This document shows, one piece after another, positions 33,029 through 44,388 of a stretch of DNA of 64,000 nt. The stretch covers positions 475,862-539,861 of the forward strand of contig BCLD01000015.1 of the NCBI GenBank assembly GCA_001600875.1. The letters are read 5' to 3'. Position numbers and translations under genes: made by a program. Numbering within the stretch: position 1 is the first letter of the stretch; each line of letters starts with the position of its first letter. A model generated the notes under the pieces. It did not search any database, was not told the origin of the DNA, and saw only the letters and a program-made list of their open reading frames with translations. Origin of the DNA: Solicoccozyma terricola (Eukaryota; Basidiomycota; Tremellomycetes; Filobasidiales; Piskurozymaceae).

Positions 33029-33988
33029 GTCTGTTTGGGGGGTCGGGGGTGAAAGTTGGGGTTGGGGATGAGGAGGTTCAAATTCTAAGAGTATGGTTTT
33101 GGGATTTGATTTGAGGCTGATTGGATAACAAAAGAGACAGCAGAGAGTCTAGGTGTTTGTGTGTGTGCGTGTGTGTGACAAAACGCGGTGAGGAATATGT
33201 ATTCGGTACGAAATGTCTACGAAGGGGGCGGAGGGGGAGGGGGATGTTTTATATACGATATCAAAGCCATGGTTGAACTTTGGTGAACTTGAAGCACCAC
33301 AGTCCACACTTGACAAAGGAGCGAGGAGGGGGGCGAAACGACCGAGTTGTATTACCCGGAATGACGTGGCACCGTATGGGGACGGAGGGGGATGGTGCCG
33401 GCGGAGGATGGTGGCGGTGGCGGAGTGAACGCCGAGGGGGGATTGATCATGTCACGTGGAATCTAACCCTGATTGATGTTACACCCAGCTGTGGCGTTAA
33501 AAGCCATTGCCATTCTCGCATTCCTCTATTGTTCCAAATGGCAAAGGATCGTGGTATGGTGGGGATGGATGGTGGTGGGGGTGGACACGATGATGCTGGG
33601 GGGTGGTGGGGTGGGGGTGCAGATGGTGCAGATGGTGCAGAGGGAGATGAGGGGCTTCATCACTCCCATATTGAACCCCTTCTTGGTAAAATTCAATCAA
33701 CGCGGTTCCCGGACCGACAAGCAACGACGTCACGCTCTCCTTGTCTTGTCCCTCTCAGGTGCGCATCGTCGTTCCTTTTCTATTCGACTTTCGGGATAAA
33801 AGCTCATGATTTAGTCCTCTTGTGTGTGTTTGACCCCCCACCTTTCCATCATCAGATTCACAATCATAGACAACCCCCCACCACCGGCACCCGTCTCTTT
33901 ACCTTTCCTCACCACCACTCCAGCCACCTGGCACCACTACCTTTTACCTCTTCCGGGATTTTTTGGGAATCACTTCAACTGGTAAAGG
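33029..33988. other. Intergenic, divergent promoter region before the G-alpha gene
   Basis: The 960 bp hold the promoters of the tail-anchored protein (-) and the G-alpha subunit (+). Visible elements are a TG repeat (33157-33177), TTTTATATACGATA (33247-33260) and GTCACGTGG (33451-33459). There is also a G-rich stretch with GGTGCAGAT triplets (33560-33645) and a C/A-rich leader before the ATG. No gene is supported. Confidence 0.45.
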
Positions 33989-36965
33989 ATGGGAGGATGC
34001 ATATCAACAGGAGATGATACGGTGGAGAATAAGATGAGCAAGGAGTTGGAGAAGTTGATCAAGGTGGTGAGTGACGCGAGCGGCGAGCGGCGGAGAGCGG
34101 CGGAGAGCGGAGAACCGAAGGAGCATCTTTTTCTAAAACTGGGCAAAGAGGAAAAGAGCGAAAAGCGTGGAGTGGGAGGAATTTTTCTTTTCATTTTCGT
34201 TTTTTTTTTGGGCGAGCGATTACGAAAGTGGTTCTTTCCCTGAGCCGAAGCGAAGCGAAAGAATGCTCGGCGTCCCTGCGAGGATGTCTAGCGATGCTTT
34301 TTTGATCTTTCCGCGAGTTAGAGCGCGAGCACTCATCTTCCCTGTGCAAGCGTGGCGAGCGATACTCGTCCTCTCGACGACCGCTAGTAACCAGGAATAC
34401 CTCTTAATTCCCCCCCCTGCGATACGAGGAAAGGGGGAATTATGCCAGGCGTTCGAGGTTATAAACGGTTTATGCAAGGATGAACAAGAGAGAAATGGAA
34501 AGCAAAGCAAAGAGGAGTTGGTTGAATTATACGGATACGATATGGAAGAGCGAGATTTGGAGGACTGGAGGAGCTTTTTTGCTTTTACCATTCTTCGGAT
34601 CTTTGGTTTTATTCGTCTTATCACAACTTGTTCCCCCGAACCTACCTTACCCTTATCAATTACTTTACTTACCACTCGCATTCCATCATTTCCGCCTCAT
34701 CCTTCTTATTCTCCATCTCACATTCGCTCCAATTCCCAATTTTTCCCACAATAACCACGCATACCCATCCCCCCCCCCCCCCCCCCCCCCCCCCCCNNNN
34801 NNNNNNNNNNNNNNNNNNNNNNNNNNNNNNNNNNNNNNNNNNNNNNNNNNNNNNNNNNNNNNNNNNNNNNNNNNNNNNNNNNNNNNNNNNNNNNNNNNNN
34901 NNNNNNNNNNNNNNNNNNNNNNNNNNNNNNNNNNNNNNNNNNNNNNNNNNNNNNNNNNNNNNNNNNNNNNNNNNNNNNNNNNNNNNNNNNNNNNNNNNNN
35001 NNNNNNNNNNNNNNNNNNNNNNNNNNNNNNNNNNNNNNNNNNNNNNNNNNNNNNNNNNNNNNNNNNNNNNNNNNNNNNNNNNNNNNNNNNNNNNNNNNNN
35101 NNNNNNNNNNNNNNNNNNNNNNNNNNNNNNNNNNNNNNNNNNNNNNNNNNNNNNNNNNNNNNNNNNNNNNNNNNNNNNNNNNNNNNNNNNNNNNNNNNNN
35201 NNNNNNNNNNNNNNNNNNNNNNNNNNNNNNNNNNNNNNNNNNNNNNNNNNNNNNNNNNNNNNNNNNNNNNNNNNNNNNNNNNNNNNNNNNNNNNNNNNNN
35301 NNNNNNNNNNNNNNNNNNNNNNNNNNNNNNNNNNNNNNNNNNNNNNNNNNNNNNNNNNNNNNNNNNNNNNNNNNNNNNNNNNNNNNNNNNNNNNNNNNNN
35401 NNNNNNNNNNNNNNNNNNNNNNNNNNNNNNNNNNNNNNNNNNNNNNNNNNNNNNNNNNNNNNNNNNNNNNNNNNNNNNNNNNNNNNNNNNNNNNNNNNNN
35501 NNNNNNNNNNNNNNNNNNNNNNNNNNNNNNNNNNGCTTGAAAGATCAAATGATGGACTGATGGATATCGTGACGGGGAGAAACAAATTCAAACAGTTTTT
35601 ACAAAGATCTCGGTAGATTATTCGCTCCGGGTTACAAGCCGACGGAACAGGATATCATCCGCGTGCGAGTCAAGACGAGTGGGATATCAGAGACCAAGTT
35701 TTTGGTAGGAGATTTGACGTATTCGTGAGTGATGTGTCTGCTATTTGCAACATGTACGAAAAAAAAAAAAAACATGTTTGATAACCGAACGTTCTGCGGA
35801 AATTAATCCAGGATGTTCGATGTCGGTGGCCAGCGTTCAGAAAGGAAAAAGTGGATACATTGTGAGTGTGACATTGCGTGATGTGTAGTGGGACACACCA
35901 CGCTTGAACATCCTCGCCGACCAACAGGTTTCGAAAACGTAACGGCAATTCGTAAGTTTTGCAGAGGAAGGCTCTCTTCGTGGCTTGATCAATCACCGTC
36001 GCACACGCTGAACTTCGATATACCACCAAAGTCTTCCTCGTCGCGGTTTCCGGTTACGACGAGTGTCTGATCGAGGACAAGGATTCGGTGAGGGTCTTTG
36101 GGGATATGTTTTATGATCTCGATGATGAGCTAAAAAGACGCTTTTGGTCAACAGAATCAAATGCAAGAAGCTCTGATGCTATTCGATTCCATCTGCAATT
36201 CTCAATGGTTCACCAAGACGAGCATCGTGCGTAATGCTGCCATTGAGACCAACCTGAACGCCCCCCCCCCCCCACTCCGCGGCCGCGCTGACTGCTGATT
36301 CCATATCCCTGTCCATCCGTAGATCCTCTTCCTCAACAAGGACGATATATTCCGCCAAAAAATCAAGTCACCACGATCCCAGATCATTGACTTCTTCCCA
36401 GACTTCCAAGGTCCTCGTGAGTGACGACGTTTCCCATCGTAGTCTGTCCTTGCGAATCGACTTCTAAAACCTCATGTCAATTGATCCATTCCTCATGTAC
36501 AAAGAATACGACTACGAAGCAGGCAAACGGTTCTTCCAGAAAAAGTTCGTCTCGCTGAATAGGAGTCAAGCAAAGGAGGTTTACACGCAGTGAGTTCCGT
36601 TCCCTCGGGCATCGCGCGAAAAACACCAGTCCGATATAACGATTGACCTAACGTCGAGCCGCCTTAAAAAGTTTCACAAATGCTACCGATACTGCGTTGC
36701 TCCGAGTGGTCATGGCCGCCGTACAAGGTCAGTATGAGATATGAGGACTTCTCGTACATTAGGAGTCTCGCTGATATAACCGTTCCTCTTACTTTTTACG
36801 GTGGCGATGGCGACTTGTATCTGTGACTTACAGAGTGGGTCGGCTTCTTGACATTGCCCCTAGCCCCGAACTCGCCCATTGTTTCGATAGGAGCTGACTC
36901 ACTCTGACACATGCTCGTACAGTACTATCCTTCGTGCAAACCTCCGAGACCTCGCAATGATATAA
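33989..36965 (+). CDS. Heterotrimeric G-protein alpha subunit, middle lost in assembly gap
   Basis: Signal transducer coupling a membrane receptor to cAMP or pheromone pathways. Exon 1 encodes MGGCIST, with Gly2 for N-myristoylation and Cys4 for palmitoylation, and the N-terminal helix up to about 34065. The P-loop region is not visible and presumably lies in the gap (34797-35534). After the gap: VRVKTSGISETKFLVGDLTY (switch I), MFDVGGQRSERKKWIHCFE (switch II), ILFLVAVSGYDECLIEDKDS, FLNKDDIF (NKxD guanine contact), FTNATDTALLRVVMAAVQ (TCAT-like loop with Asn for Cys) and a C-terminus LRANLRDLAMI. The last join uses a GTATGAG donor and keeps frame. There is no Cys four from the end, so no pertussis-toxin site. 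Which fungal class (Gpa1-3) is undecided. The first intron carries palindromic repeats. Confidence 0.88.
34066..34390. repeat. Degenerate GAGCG/AGCGA palindromic repeats in G-alpha intron 1
   Basis: A GGCGAGCGGCGGAGAGCGGC cluster sits at 34076-34112. At 34231-34263 a copy of the right-half consensus (CCTGAGCCGAAGCGAAGCGA) is bracketed by TTCTTT/AAAGAA. More GCGAGC/GGCGAGCG pieces run to about 34366. It is the most decayed of the three loci and lies just after the exon 1 donor. Confidence 0.65.
34797..35534. other. Assembly gap, 738 N, bordered by a 28-C tract
   Basis: The gap begins directly after 28 C (34769-34796), suggesting sequencing failed in the homopolymer. It removes the nucleotide-binding P-loop and part of the helical domain of the G-alpha gene. 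Confidence 0.99.
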
Positions 36966-38606
36966 GGCGAAAGGCCTTACCTCACGTTCTACCTCTCCCT
37001 CTGATCGCAAATAATTATATTTTCATTACAACGTCTAGATCTTTCCGCTCTCTTTATTGCTCTCCTCTCATTACCGTTTTCTCTTTTCGTTATTTGTTTT
37101 CTTGTTCTTCCTTGACAAAAGGACGGGGCCCTATATTATGATCGTGTGAGTGTCTATTTTCCCTTCTCCGGAGGCCATTTCTACCTGTGCGATGCTGAAC
37201 AATGGGCGCGCCGCACAAACAGGACAAATCCAACCCCTTCTCAATGTTCTGCATTTAGCTGATAGTCAATGTGGACTTGCGGGTGAAAACCCTTTTATTG
37301 TAGACGCAGACGACATATTTTTATTCATCGTATTCTTTTCTGGCAACCGTCTACCAACCGTATCGGTTGCATTATACTGAGGACTTGCAAAAAGTTCATC
37401 GATGGCATCGGGGAAGATCACGCTATCATCCATATTCCCCTGCCAGCCTGGCTGGGCGGGTACAGGCCACCGATAGAGGATTGTATATGTCATGTCATGT
37501 CATTGTATAGGTTGTCATGCAGACGATTAGACTGACCTGTTCACCGATCGGGCGTCGGCCTCGCTGCACGTGGAAGTGACGATCGATAGCCACCCTCCAT
37601 CATCATTTTCCCTCCGGTAGATCGGCGGCAGGCTCGCAAGCTGGGCAGCAGAGACAAGGGAGTGTAAGTGTGTAAGTGACATGGCACATTATTTTTAGGA
37701 TCCGATTCGTCCTGCTCCGTGATCCCATTACGCTGTTGGTGGTCAACTCTGGTTACCTTGAGCTTGGTGGCGAAAGAGCCGATCTGGAACAAGTCCTTGT
37801 CCTGTGTTCCCCACCTTGCCCGCCTGCAGCCGCTGCGCATGTATTCCCTCCTCGATCTTAAAGAAGAGACCAAACAGGTTCCCCCAGAGGACAGCGTCGA
37901 AGGGGGTTAGCACGACAATTCCTTGGACGGAATATAACTTCAGACCGGGTTCGCCGATCGGGGATCGGAAATTTCAAGCAGTGCAGCTGGGGAACTAGGG
38001 CCTGCAGCTTCGATTTCTACCGATTCTGAACGCACAACGTTCCGGCTGTCCGATGGGGAATGCATGTATCATCTACGACATCACACCAACCCGCCATCAC
38101 ATCCAACATCGCTGCGGGCGTTCTGACATTACAGATCTCAGCCTGTTCTGGGTTGACAGACAACTACGCCAATCGAATCGCGTGCCCGATCGAGGAAAGT
38201 ACACCAACATCAGGCTGGCAAGGCGGTTGGATCGAGAATAGCAAGTCATATCCACATCGACCTCTCACGACGGCTGGTCGTTGGGCAGTTGGGCAACGCA
38301 TCGAGCACGCTGCCTGAGCCGGCCACGACAACAACGGCTGGCACTTTAAGTCGAGGTCGAGAAACCGTCGAATCGAATCACCGATCGCAGCGATCGCGGT
38401 GATATCTTCGTCGATCTACCCCTCTGGGCCACTCGGTCTCTCCCAACGTACCGATCGCGGTTTCTCCCCATCTCAGTTCACCTCATCGCCTTTCCATCGT
38501 CATCTCCTTCGATTGACGTACGGAGACTTGCAATAATCCTATATCGAGACGCAAGTCTTCATACGATCACAAATCCGTCCTTTTGTCGATCCAACCTACC
38601 CTCACC
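36966..38606. other. Long intergenic region, possible unannotated minus-strand exons
   Basis: This is the largest stretch (1.6 kb) without an assigned gene. On the minus strand a 75-codon open frame (37266-37493; starts MTYTILYRWPVPAQPGWQGN) has a protein-like, non-repetitive composition. About 300 bp upstream another minus-strand stretch reads IVVLTPFDAVLWGNLFGLFF then KIEEGIHAQRLQAGKV (about 37795-37915). I could not join them into one gene or find a start, so they stay tentative. The right 300 bp are the likely promoter of the RING-LON gene, with several CGATCG-type palindromes (38372-38455). Confidence 0.4.
37266..37493 (-). CDS. Hypothetical small ORF or exon
   Basis: A 75-residue open frame with mixed composition (MTYTILYRWPVPAQPGWQGN at the start, then an acidic stretch, ending in a TGA). 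It lacks homopolymers and resembles a coding exon, but no family is recognised and no flanking splice partner is certain. It could be a chance frame. Confidence 0.25.
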   Translation of the reverse strand: MTYTILYRWPVPAQPGWQGNMDDSVIFPDAIDELFASPQYNATDTVGRRLPEKNTMNKNMSSASTIKGFSPASPH

Positions 38607-41600
38607 ATGTCAGCATCACCATCCGTCAGTCCAGTATCTCCTACAATACCAACACGATTACCGCCACATTCCCATAACATCACTCAATATTGCATCGATT
38701 ACCGTCCGACTCCTCTTCCCTCCACCCATCATCTCAACAATCCACATCATCATCATCATCGTCACCCGCGCCATCAACCGTCTTCATCTGGAGCAACTGG
38801 TACTTCCCGGTGGTTATCAGAAGACGAAGGGACGTCAGGGAACAGACAAGGAACGTCGTTGTCTGACGGAGTAGATACGGAACGGGAGGTAGTAGATGGG
38901 ATCAGCGAACAGAGTGCTGGTTTGAATGCTGCCAAGGCTAAATGGAAAGCAATGAGCGGGAGGCAAAGAGTTAGGAGAACGCATTCGTCAGATCGAGTAG
39001 AACCTTTGAGGGAAACCCACGATGAGATCTCCTCCATCGAGAATTCAACACGACCGCTCAGTGGTCATCCTCTGGCGTCATCGGAAGGTATGCCACTTCC
39101 CGATATCCGATCTCTCATCTCTACTCGACTTTCATCGGAAGGTACGACGACATTCGAAGCTGGTCAATCGACGATGCAGATATCATCATCATCAACAACA
39201 ACAACAACAACATCAACAAACCACCCGTTCACCCCATCAGAACCGCGACAATCCAACTCTCGACCAGTCGTACGACGTACGGGATCGAATCTCACGATCG
39301 ATGAACTCCTTAATCCCGATACCACCACCTCACCAGGAGCAGCCACTCCGTCTCGTCAATCCACCGATCATCAAGTAAGTCGTAGGTCATCGGTACGAGA
39401 AGGCGTTGTACCGGACTTTGAAGCGGGAAGAGGCGGTGATGGAATCGGTGGTGTGGGATTACCACTGGACGGGACGTTGGGTGAAGAACACGAAGAGATG
39501 GAGAGAAGATCAAAGTTGTCCAAGTTGAGGAAGATACTCGAATGGTGAGTTTTCCTTTTATGCTGGAAATATTCGATATCAAACATTACAGCAGACCTGA
39601 TGCTCGTATGCTGACTGTTTTTTTGTTGAACATCTTTTGTAGTCCGATGTGCCCGCTCGATTCTCAACGACGCGATAAGCTTCTTCATCAACCTATCACG
39701 CTCCACTGCGGTCATACCATCTCCTCCTCTCACGTCTCACTTCCTCGCATACCTTCGCCTGACGTCACTCTAGCCGCGAATGCAGACGAAGCTCATGCCA
39801 TCATGCAAGCACATCAAACTAGAAAATTGGCCATGTGGACGGGAGTAAGATGTCCTCTGCCTGTGTGCAGACAACATCAACAATTTCGAACGGATGGTCA
39901 TGAAAACGGTGAACAGGATCCATCCACCGTAGGATCCCCAAGAGAACGACTGCGTGGACAGGGAGTCCAGTATTATCCGGCTAGGGCACCGCCTCTCGAG
40001 GTTGAAACCCTTTCAGATCCAGTCGAGTCGGAGGTGGCTAATGAAAAGCAGATACTCGACGTCACCGTTGGAAAAGCTTTGGCATTGGTGATGAGGGAAA
40101 TCGAATTGCAGGAAATTTTGGATTCTGCGGAAGATCGCTGGTTGACTGGCGGCGCCATCTCGCAAATGGGAGATTCGGAATCAGAAGCAGATGCAGATGA
40201 TGAAGCTGGAGGAGAGCCAGAATCCAGAGGTGATCCTTCAGCTACACCGTTCAGAGGCGTTGTATTGGGTGGCGCCATTTCTTCGTCTGCGCTAGGCCTG
40301 CTTCCGCAATCGGCAGCACACTCTGTGTCTCCACGCAACTCGAGTAAACGACGTCGCCGGTCAACACAAACTAGTTCGTCTCCATCGGACACGGATGAAC
40401 AGTCGACAGACGGTCGCCCTCGACTAAATAACGCTCAGAGGTGGAGAAGTCGAGAATCTCGCTCTCGTCCAGTCATCCACATGGACGCCTCCCAACAATC
40501 GCGGATGCATGCGATCAACTTTGAAAAGGAGTTGATGGGCATTGTGGAGTGCGATGTTTGTTCACAGATGTTGCACGAACCCGTGACGACGCCTTGTCAA
40601 CATGTGAGTGCTCGTCTCGAAAACCTCCTATAGATATCTAACCTGAATATTCCTTTCTGGGCAGACGTTCTGCGCCAAGTGTCTCGCGAGATCTCTTGAC
40701 CACTCGTCCAGGTGTCCACTTTGCCGGCAGAATCTCCCCAGCTTCGCTTTCTTCCAAGATCATGCCGTCAACAAGGTGTTGATGTCAATCAGTGAGTGGA
40801 ACACATTCTGTTTATGCAGTACTTGCTCATCATGTTGATCGAGCATCAGTTCTCATCGTATTCCCAACGGAATACGACGAACGCAAAAGAGCCATTGAAG
40901 CCGAGGAGCGGGACGCGCGTCTTGATTCCCCCATTTTCGTCTGCGCATTGGCATTTCCTGGTCTGCCAACCATCTTGCATGTCTTCGAGCCAAGGTGAGA
41001 ACCTTCATGCTCAATTTGGATCAAGGACATATTTGAACCTGTCTTTTCGATGCCAGATATCGCCTCATGCTTCGACGATGCGTCGAATCGGGCAATCCCC
41101 GGTTTGGAATGGTGCTTCCTGGCCGTGGGGCAGGCAATCCAGGCATCGCTGGTCTCATGGAATATGGCACGATGTTGGAGATCAAGAGCATCCAGATGTT
41201 GCCGGATGGGAGGAGTATGGTCGAAACGATGGGCAGCTATCGGTTCAAGTTGTTGGAGAGCGGTTCATTAGATGGCTATACTGTTGGCAGGACAGAAAGG
41301 TATGTCCAGCGCCATCAGCCTAACGGTGCACTGTCTGACGTTTTGATTTCATCCAGGATCGATGACATCACCCCGGAAGATGAGGAAGCGCTTGAGCGTC
41401 TGTCAATCCAACGAGCACGCAACGCTCGTACCGCCGCCACTGCTTCGGCATCGGGAGCCATGCCAACGTCATCAACCCGCGATATCGGTACTCCCCTTGA
41501 GAGTACGTCGCGTAGACCGAGTCCTCTGCGTTCCATCTCCACGGATGCTCTTAGTCATCAACAACAAGTCACGATACCGCTCGAGTCATTCCCTACGTCA

Positions 41601-41971
41601 GAACCCTCTACAGCGGAGCTCATGGCCACATGTCAATCATTCATTGAACAGCTTCGATCTGGCAGTGCACCTTGGCTACTACAACGTCTCAACAACACGT
41701 ACGGGCCTATGCCGGACACACCATCCGAGTTTTCCTATTGGATGGCCTCGGTCATGCCGATTGACGAGTACGAAAAGGCAAGATTGCTACCGATCAGGTC
41801 GCCGCGCTTGAGGCTGCGTTTGATTGTTCATTGGGTAGAGCAACTGAGATCTTCCTGGTGGTGAGTGGTGCCTGGTGTCTAGGTCTGAGGATCACGTCAA
41901 TTTACTGACAGTCTTGATTCGACATCATGCTTGTCTGGGAATTTTGCTTGTTCAGGTTTTCGAGCGGGTGA
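38607..41971 (+). CDS. RING-LON domain protein (LONRF-like E3 ligase)
   Basis: Probable ubiquitin ligase with two zinc fingers and a LON substrate-binding domain. ATG 38607 (CACCATG) opens a Ser/His-rich head of about 300 residues. A first, atypical RING follows: CPMCPLD, then PITLHCGHTISSSHV and CPLPVC. An acidic spacer with RRRRS leads to a classical RING: CDVCSQMLHEPVTTPCQH, TFCAKCLARSLDHSSRCPLC. After introns the LON domain reads FVCALAFPGLPTILHVFEPR, YRLMLRRCVESGNPRFGMVL, MEYGTMLEIKSIQMLPDGRS and YRFKLLESGSLDGYTVGRTE. Near the end are SFIEQLRSGSAPWLLQRLN and SYWMASVMPIDEYEKARLLP. I end it at TGA 41969-41971 (SWWFSSG); splicing at the GTGAGC there would extend it by about 35 residues. Confidence 0.9.
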
Positions 41972-42367
41972 GCCTTCCTTCCCTTGCCGCATGAAAGAGG
42001 CACTGTATTGACTTCCCTTTTACCTGACCTTCCCTACTCATCCTGATATGATCTTAAGGTGTGTCGTTGGCTGAATTCATTCCGCGAATCAACTTCTTCA
42101 TCTCAGCGGCTGAACTCACCTCCAGAGTGTTTGCTAGGGTTTCGCGGTATGTCTTGCCACACTTATTAGGAGGATGAGGGTCAGGAGACATCCCCAAAGA
42201 CCTCGCAACTCAATTTCCCATCTCAAGAATTGATGTTACTTCCCTAGCATGTAGTCTGTAGATGCTTTTGCAATTGTAGCCCAGTTACATGACGACTGTA
42301 TCAATTCATCACATTGTCTCATATCACAAGGCGGTTCACATGCGAGTTCTAAGAGTATGCCGCTTGT
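41972..42367. other. Convergent 3' region
   Basis: Downstream regions of the RING-LON gene and the dehydrogenase, which converge here. It may include a short alternative last exon of the RING-LON gene (42059-about 42168). Otherwise nothing distinct is seen. Confidence 0.4.
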
Positions 42368-44198
42368 CTAAACTTTCCCAGCTTTGCCCTCCTTGACAAC
42401 GTATTTGCCCTGTTTCCTGACCTCATCAAATACCTGCATGACAATCCTGCTCTCGTCTAAATCACAGAGCTCGCACTCGGTCTTGCCGTCTCGGATTGAG
42501 CGAGCAACATAGTCGGCCTGGTAGTGCATACCCCTACCGTGGTGGATGGGGAACTCCTTCTTTTCACCCTCGGTGGACTGTGGAGTTGGTTCATTCTTCT
42601 CAGATGACTTGGGGTAAATGATGTAGCTTTCTGGGGCGAATGTTGGGCCTGCAAGAATTGTCGTCAAGTCGTGTTACACGGCCAACTGCCCCTCATAGTT
42701 ACTTACAGGCCAAGTAAATGTCAGCCTTCTCTAGTTGAAGGATGCAACACTGCCGGGTGCTGCTCTGGATGACCATGGATGCGGTGCAAATACTCTGACC
42801 AACGCCCTCCCAATCGACCACCCAGGTGGAGCTGGCATCAACACCATTTCGAGGCAACAAGTCCATGTGAGCTGTAACAGATCTCGGCGCTTTTTTGCCC
42901 TTGTTCAGAGGATTCTGATGCATCAAGAGCATGGTCTGCAAGGCGAATCGTAAGTCAGCATGTAGAAGATTCTTCGATGTTACCGGTCAGTGACTTGCCC
43001 AAACCATAGGATACGGTCTGAATGAGACAGGTTCATTTAGCATCTCCAGGTATATGGACTTCAGGTATGGATGTCAATAACGTACCCAAGATCGAGCAAA
43101 GCACCACCACCGAGCTTGGGGTCGATCATGCGGTGACTCTCCTCCAGAGCTGGGTGCCTATATTAGTCGTGACTCTTTCAATACAACGAGCAGGACTTGT
43201 ACTAACTCTCTGGCTTGATGTTGAAGGACAGGTCGGCAAACCTGTTAAAGTCCGAGGCGAGGCGAGGCCGTCCAGCTTCAGCTCCTGCATATTGGCTGAA
43301 CCACATCGCGATACACACATTCGTTGGAGCTTACCGTACTTGCCACCAAAGACATCCTCTTGCAAAGGCTTGACGATAGGATGCTGCAGAATAGTTTGGC
43401 AGAAAGCGTTTAGGGTCGAAGAAGTAATCCAGGACCTGAATAAGCTCCAACTCACGAATCGAGTCCAGACAGCTTCCATGAGGAAGACTTTCTTGGTTTT
43501 GGCAAGCTGAATCAGCTCGTCGAGCTCAGCCGTGTCGAATGTGAATGGCTGCGAAGAAGGAATCAGCGACGGCACATGTTTATCGGACTTTCTGTGCTTC
43601 TCACCTTTTCACATAAAACATGCTTGCCGGCGTTCAACGCATCCTTCGTATTCTCGTAGTGGTAGGTATGAGGAGTACCTGTTTTAGGTCAGAATGCTTG
43701 AGTAATGACGATCCCTCGCCACATAAATGACTCCATATCGACTGACCAATGTAAATAGCATCAACATCCTTGCAGTCGTAAACTCCCTGATATGTTCCAA
43801 AGGCCTGAACCTTGGATGCAACGCTCTTGTCTTCACATACGTTGGAGATGAATTTCTGAGCAGATTCCACGGAGCGAGAACCAACGGCAGCGAGGATGTG
43901 CTGAACGTCAGTAGTTCCACGGCTGGAAGAGAAAGAGTCAGTCAACGTCCGGCTTAGTGCGTGTTGCGAGACTTACACGGTGGGGTCCAAGAGCAAGTCC
44001 TAGGAGTCGCACAAAGTTAGGAAGCAAGCTAGTAAGAGAGCACCTCATCTTCAGCTTACCTTGGTGAAAGTGGTCGCAATGCCACCTGGGATCGCCAAGA
44101 GGCTCGGTGAGCGTCGTGTTTTGTCCAGATCCAGGCCCAAACACCTCACCAGTAGAAATGATACCCCATCGGAGTTGGAAAGGCTTGGTTCCAGACAT
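42368..44198 (-). CDS. Gfo/Idh/MocA NAD(P)-dependent dehydrogenase (dihydrodiol / D-xylose dehydrogenase-like)
   Basis: Cytosolic oxidoreductase with an N-terminal Rossmann fold. ATG 44196-44198 gives MSGTKPFQLRWGIISTG, followed after a splice by GIATTFTKDLLLDP, so the dinucleotide loop is split by an intron. Then come VQHILAAVGSRSVESAQKFI and YDCKDVDAIYIG. A CEK-PFTFDTAELDELI junction supplies the catalytic-site EKP motif, and KKVFLMEAVWTRF matches the diol-dehydrogenase subfamily. The C-terminal beta-sheet domain includes SVTAHMDLLPRNGVDASSTW and HHGRGMHYQADYVARSIRDG, ending EGKAGKV. The closest named relatives are trans-1,2-dihydrobenzene-1,2-diol dehydrogenase and fungal NADP-xylose dehydrogenases; substrate is not decided by sequence. 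About nine exons. Confidence 0.88.
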
Positions 44199-44388
44199 CT
44201 TCTTATGCGTGGTAGAATTTGATTGTTACAGTGAGATCAGTGGTGTCAGAGATATGATGTTACTGGACAATGAGCAAAAGAGTGCGCCGGGAAAACAAGC
44301 AGACAGACATGCAGAGCGACATCGTTAAACAGATCTGGTCGGCCTTGAGCGACATTTACAAACAAAAGTGGAGGCAACTTAACCCGAA

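Noticed and set aside
34628..35616. Long open frames crossing the second gap
   Set aside because: They exist only because N bases contain no stop codons.
37150..37380. 76-codon + strand frame as a gene
   Set aside because: It lies opposite the more protein-like minus-strand frame and shows no recognisable features.
38060..38317. 85-codon + strand frame upstream of the RING-LON gene
   Set aside because: Composition is not clearly coding and no family or splice partner is evident. It overlaps the likely promoter region.
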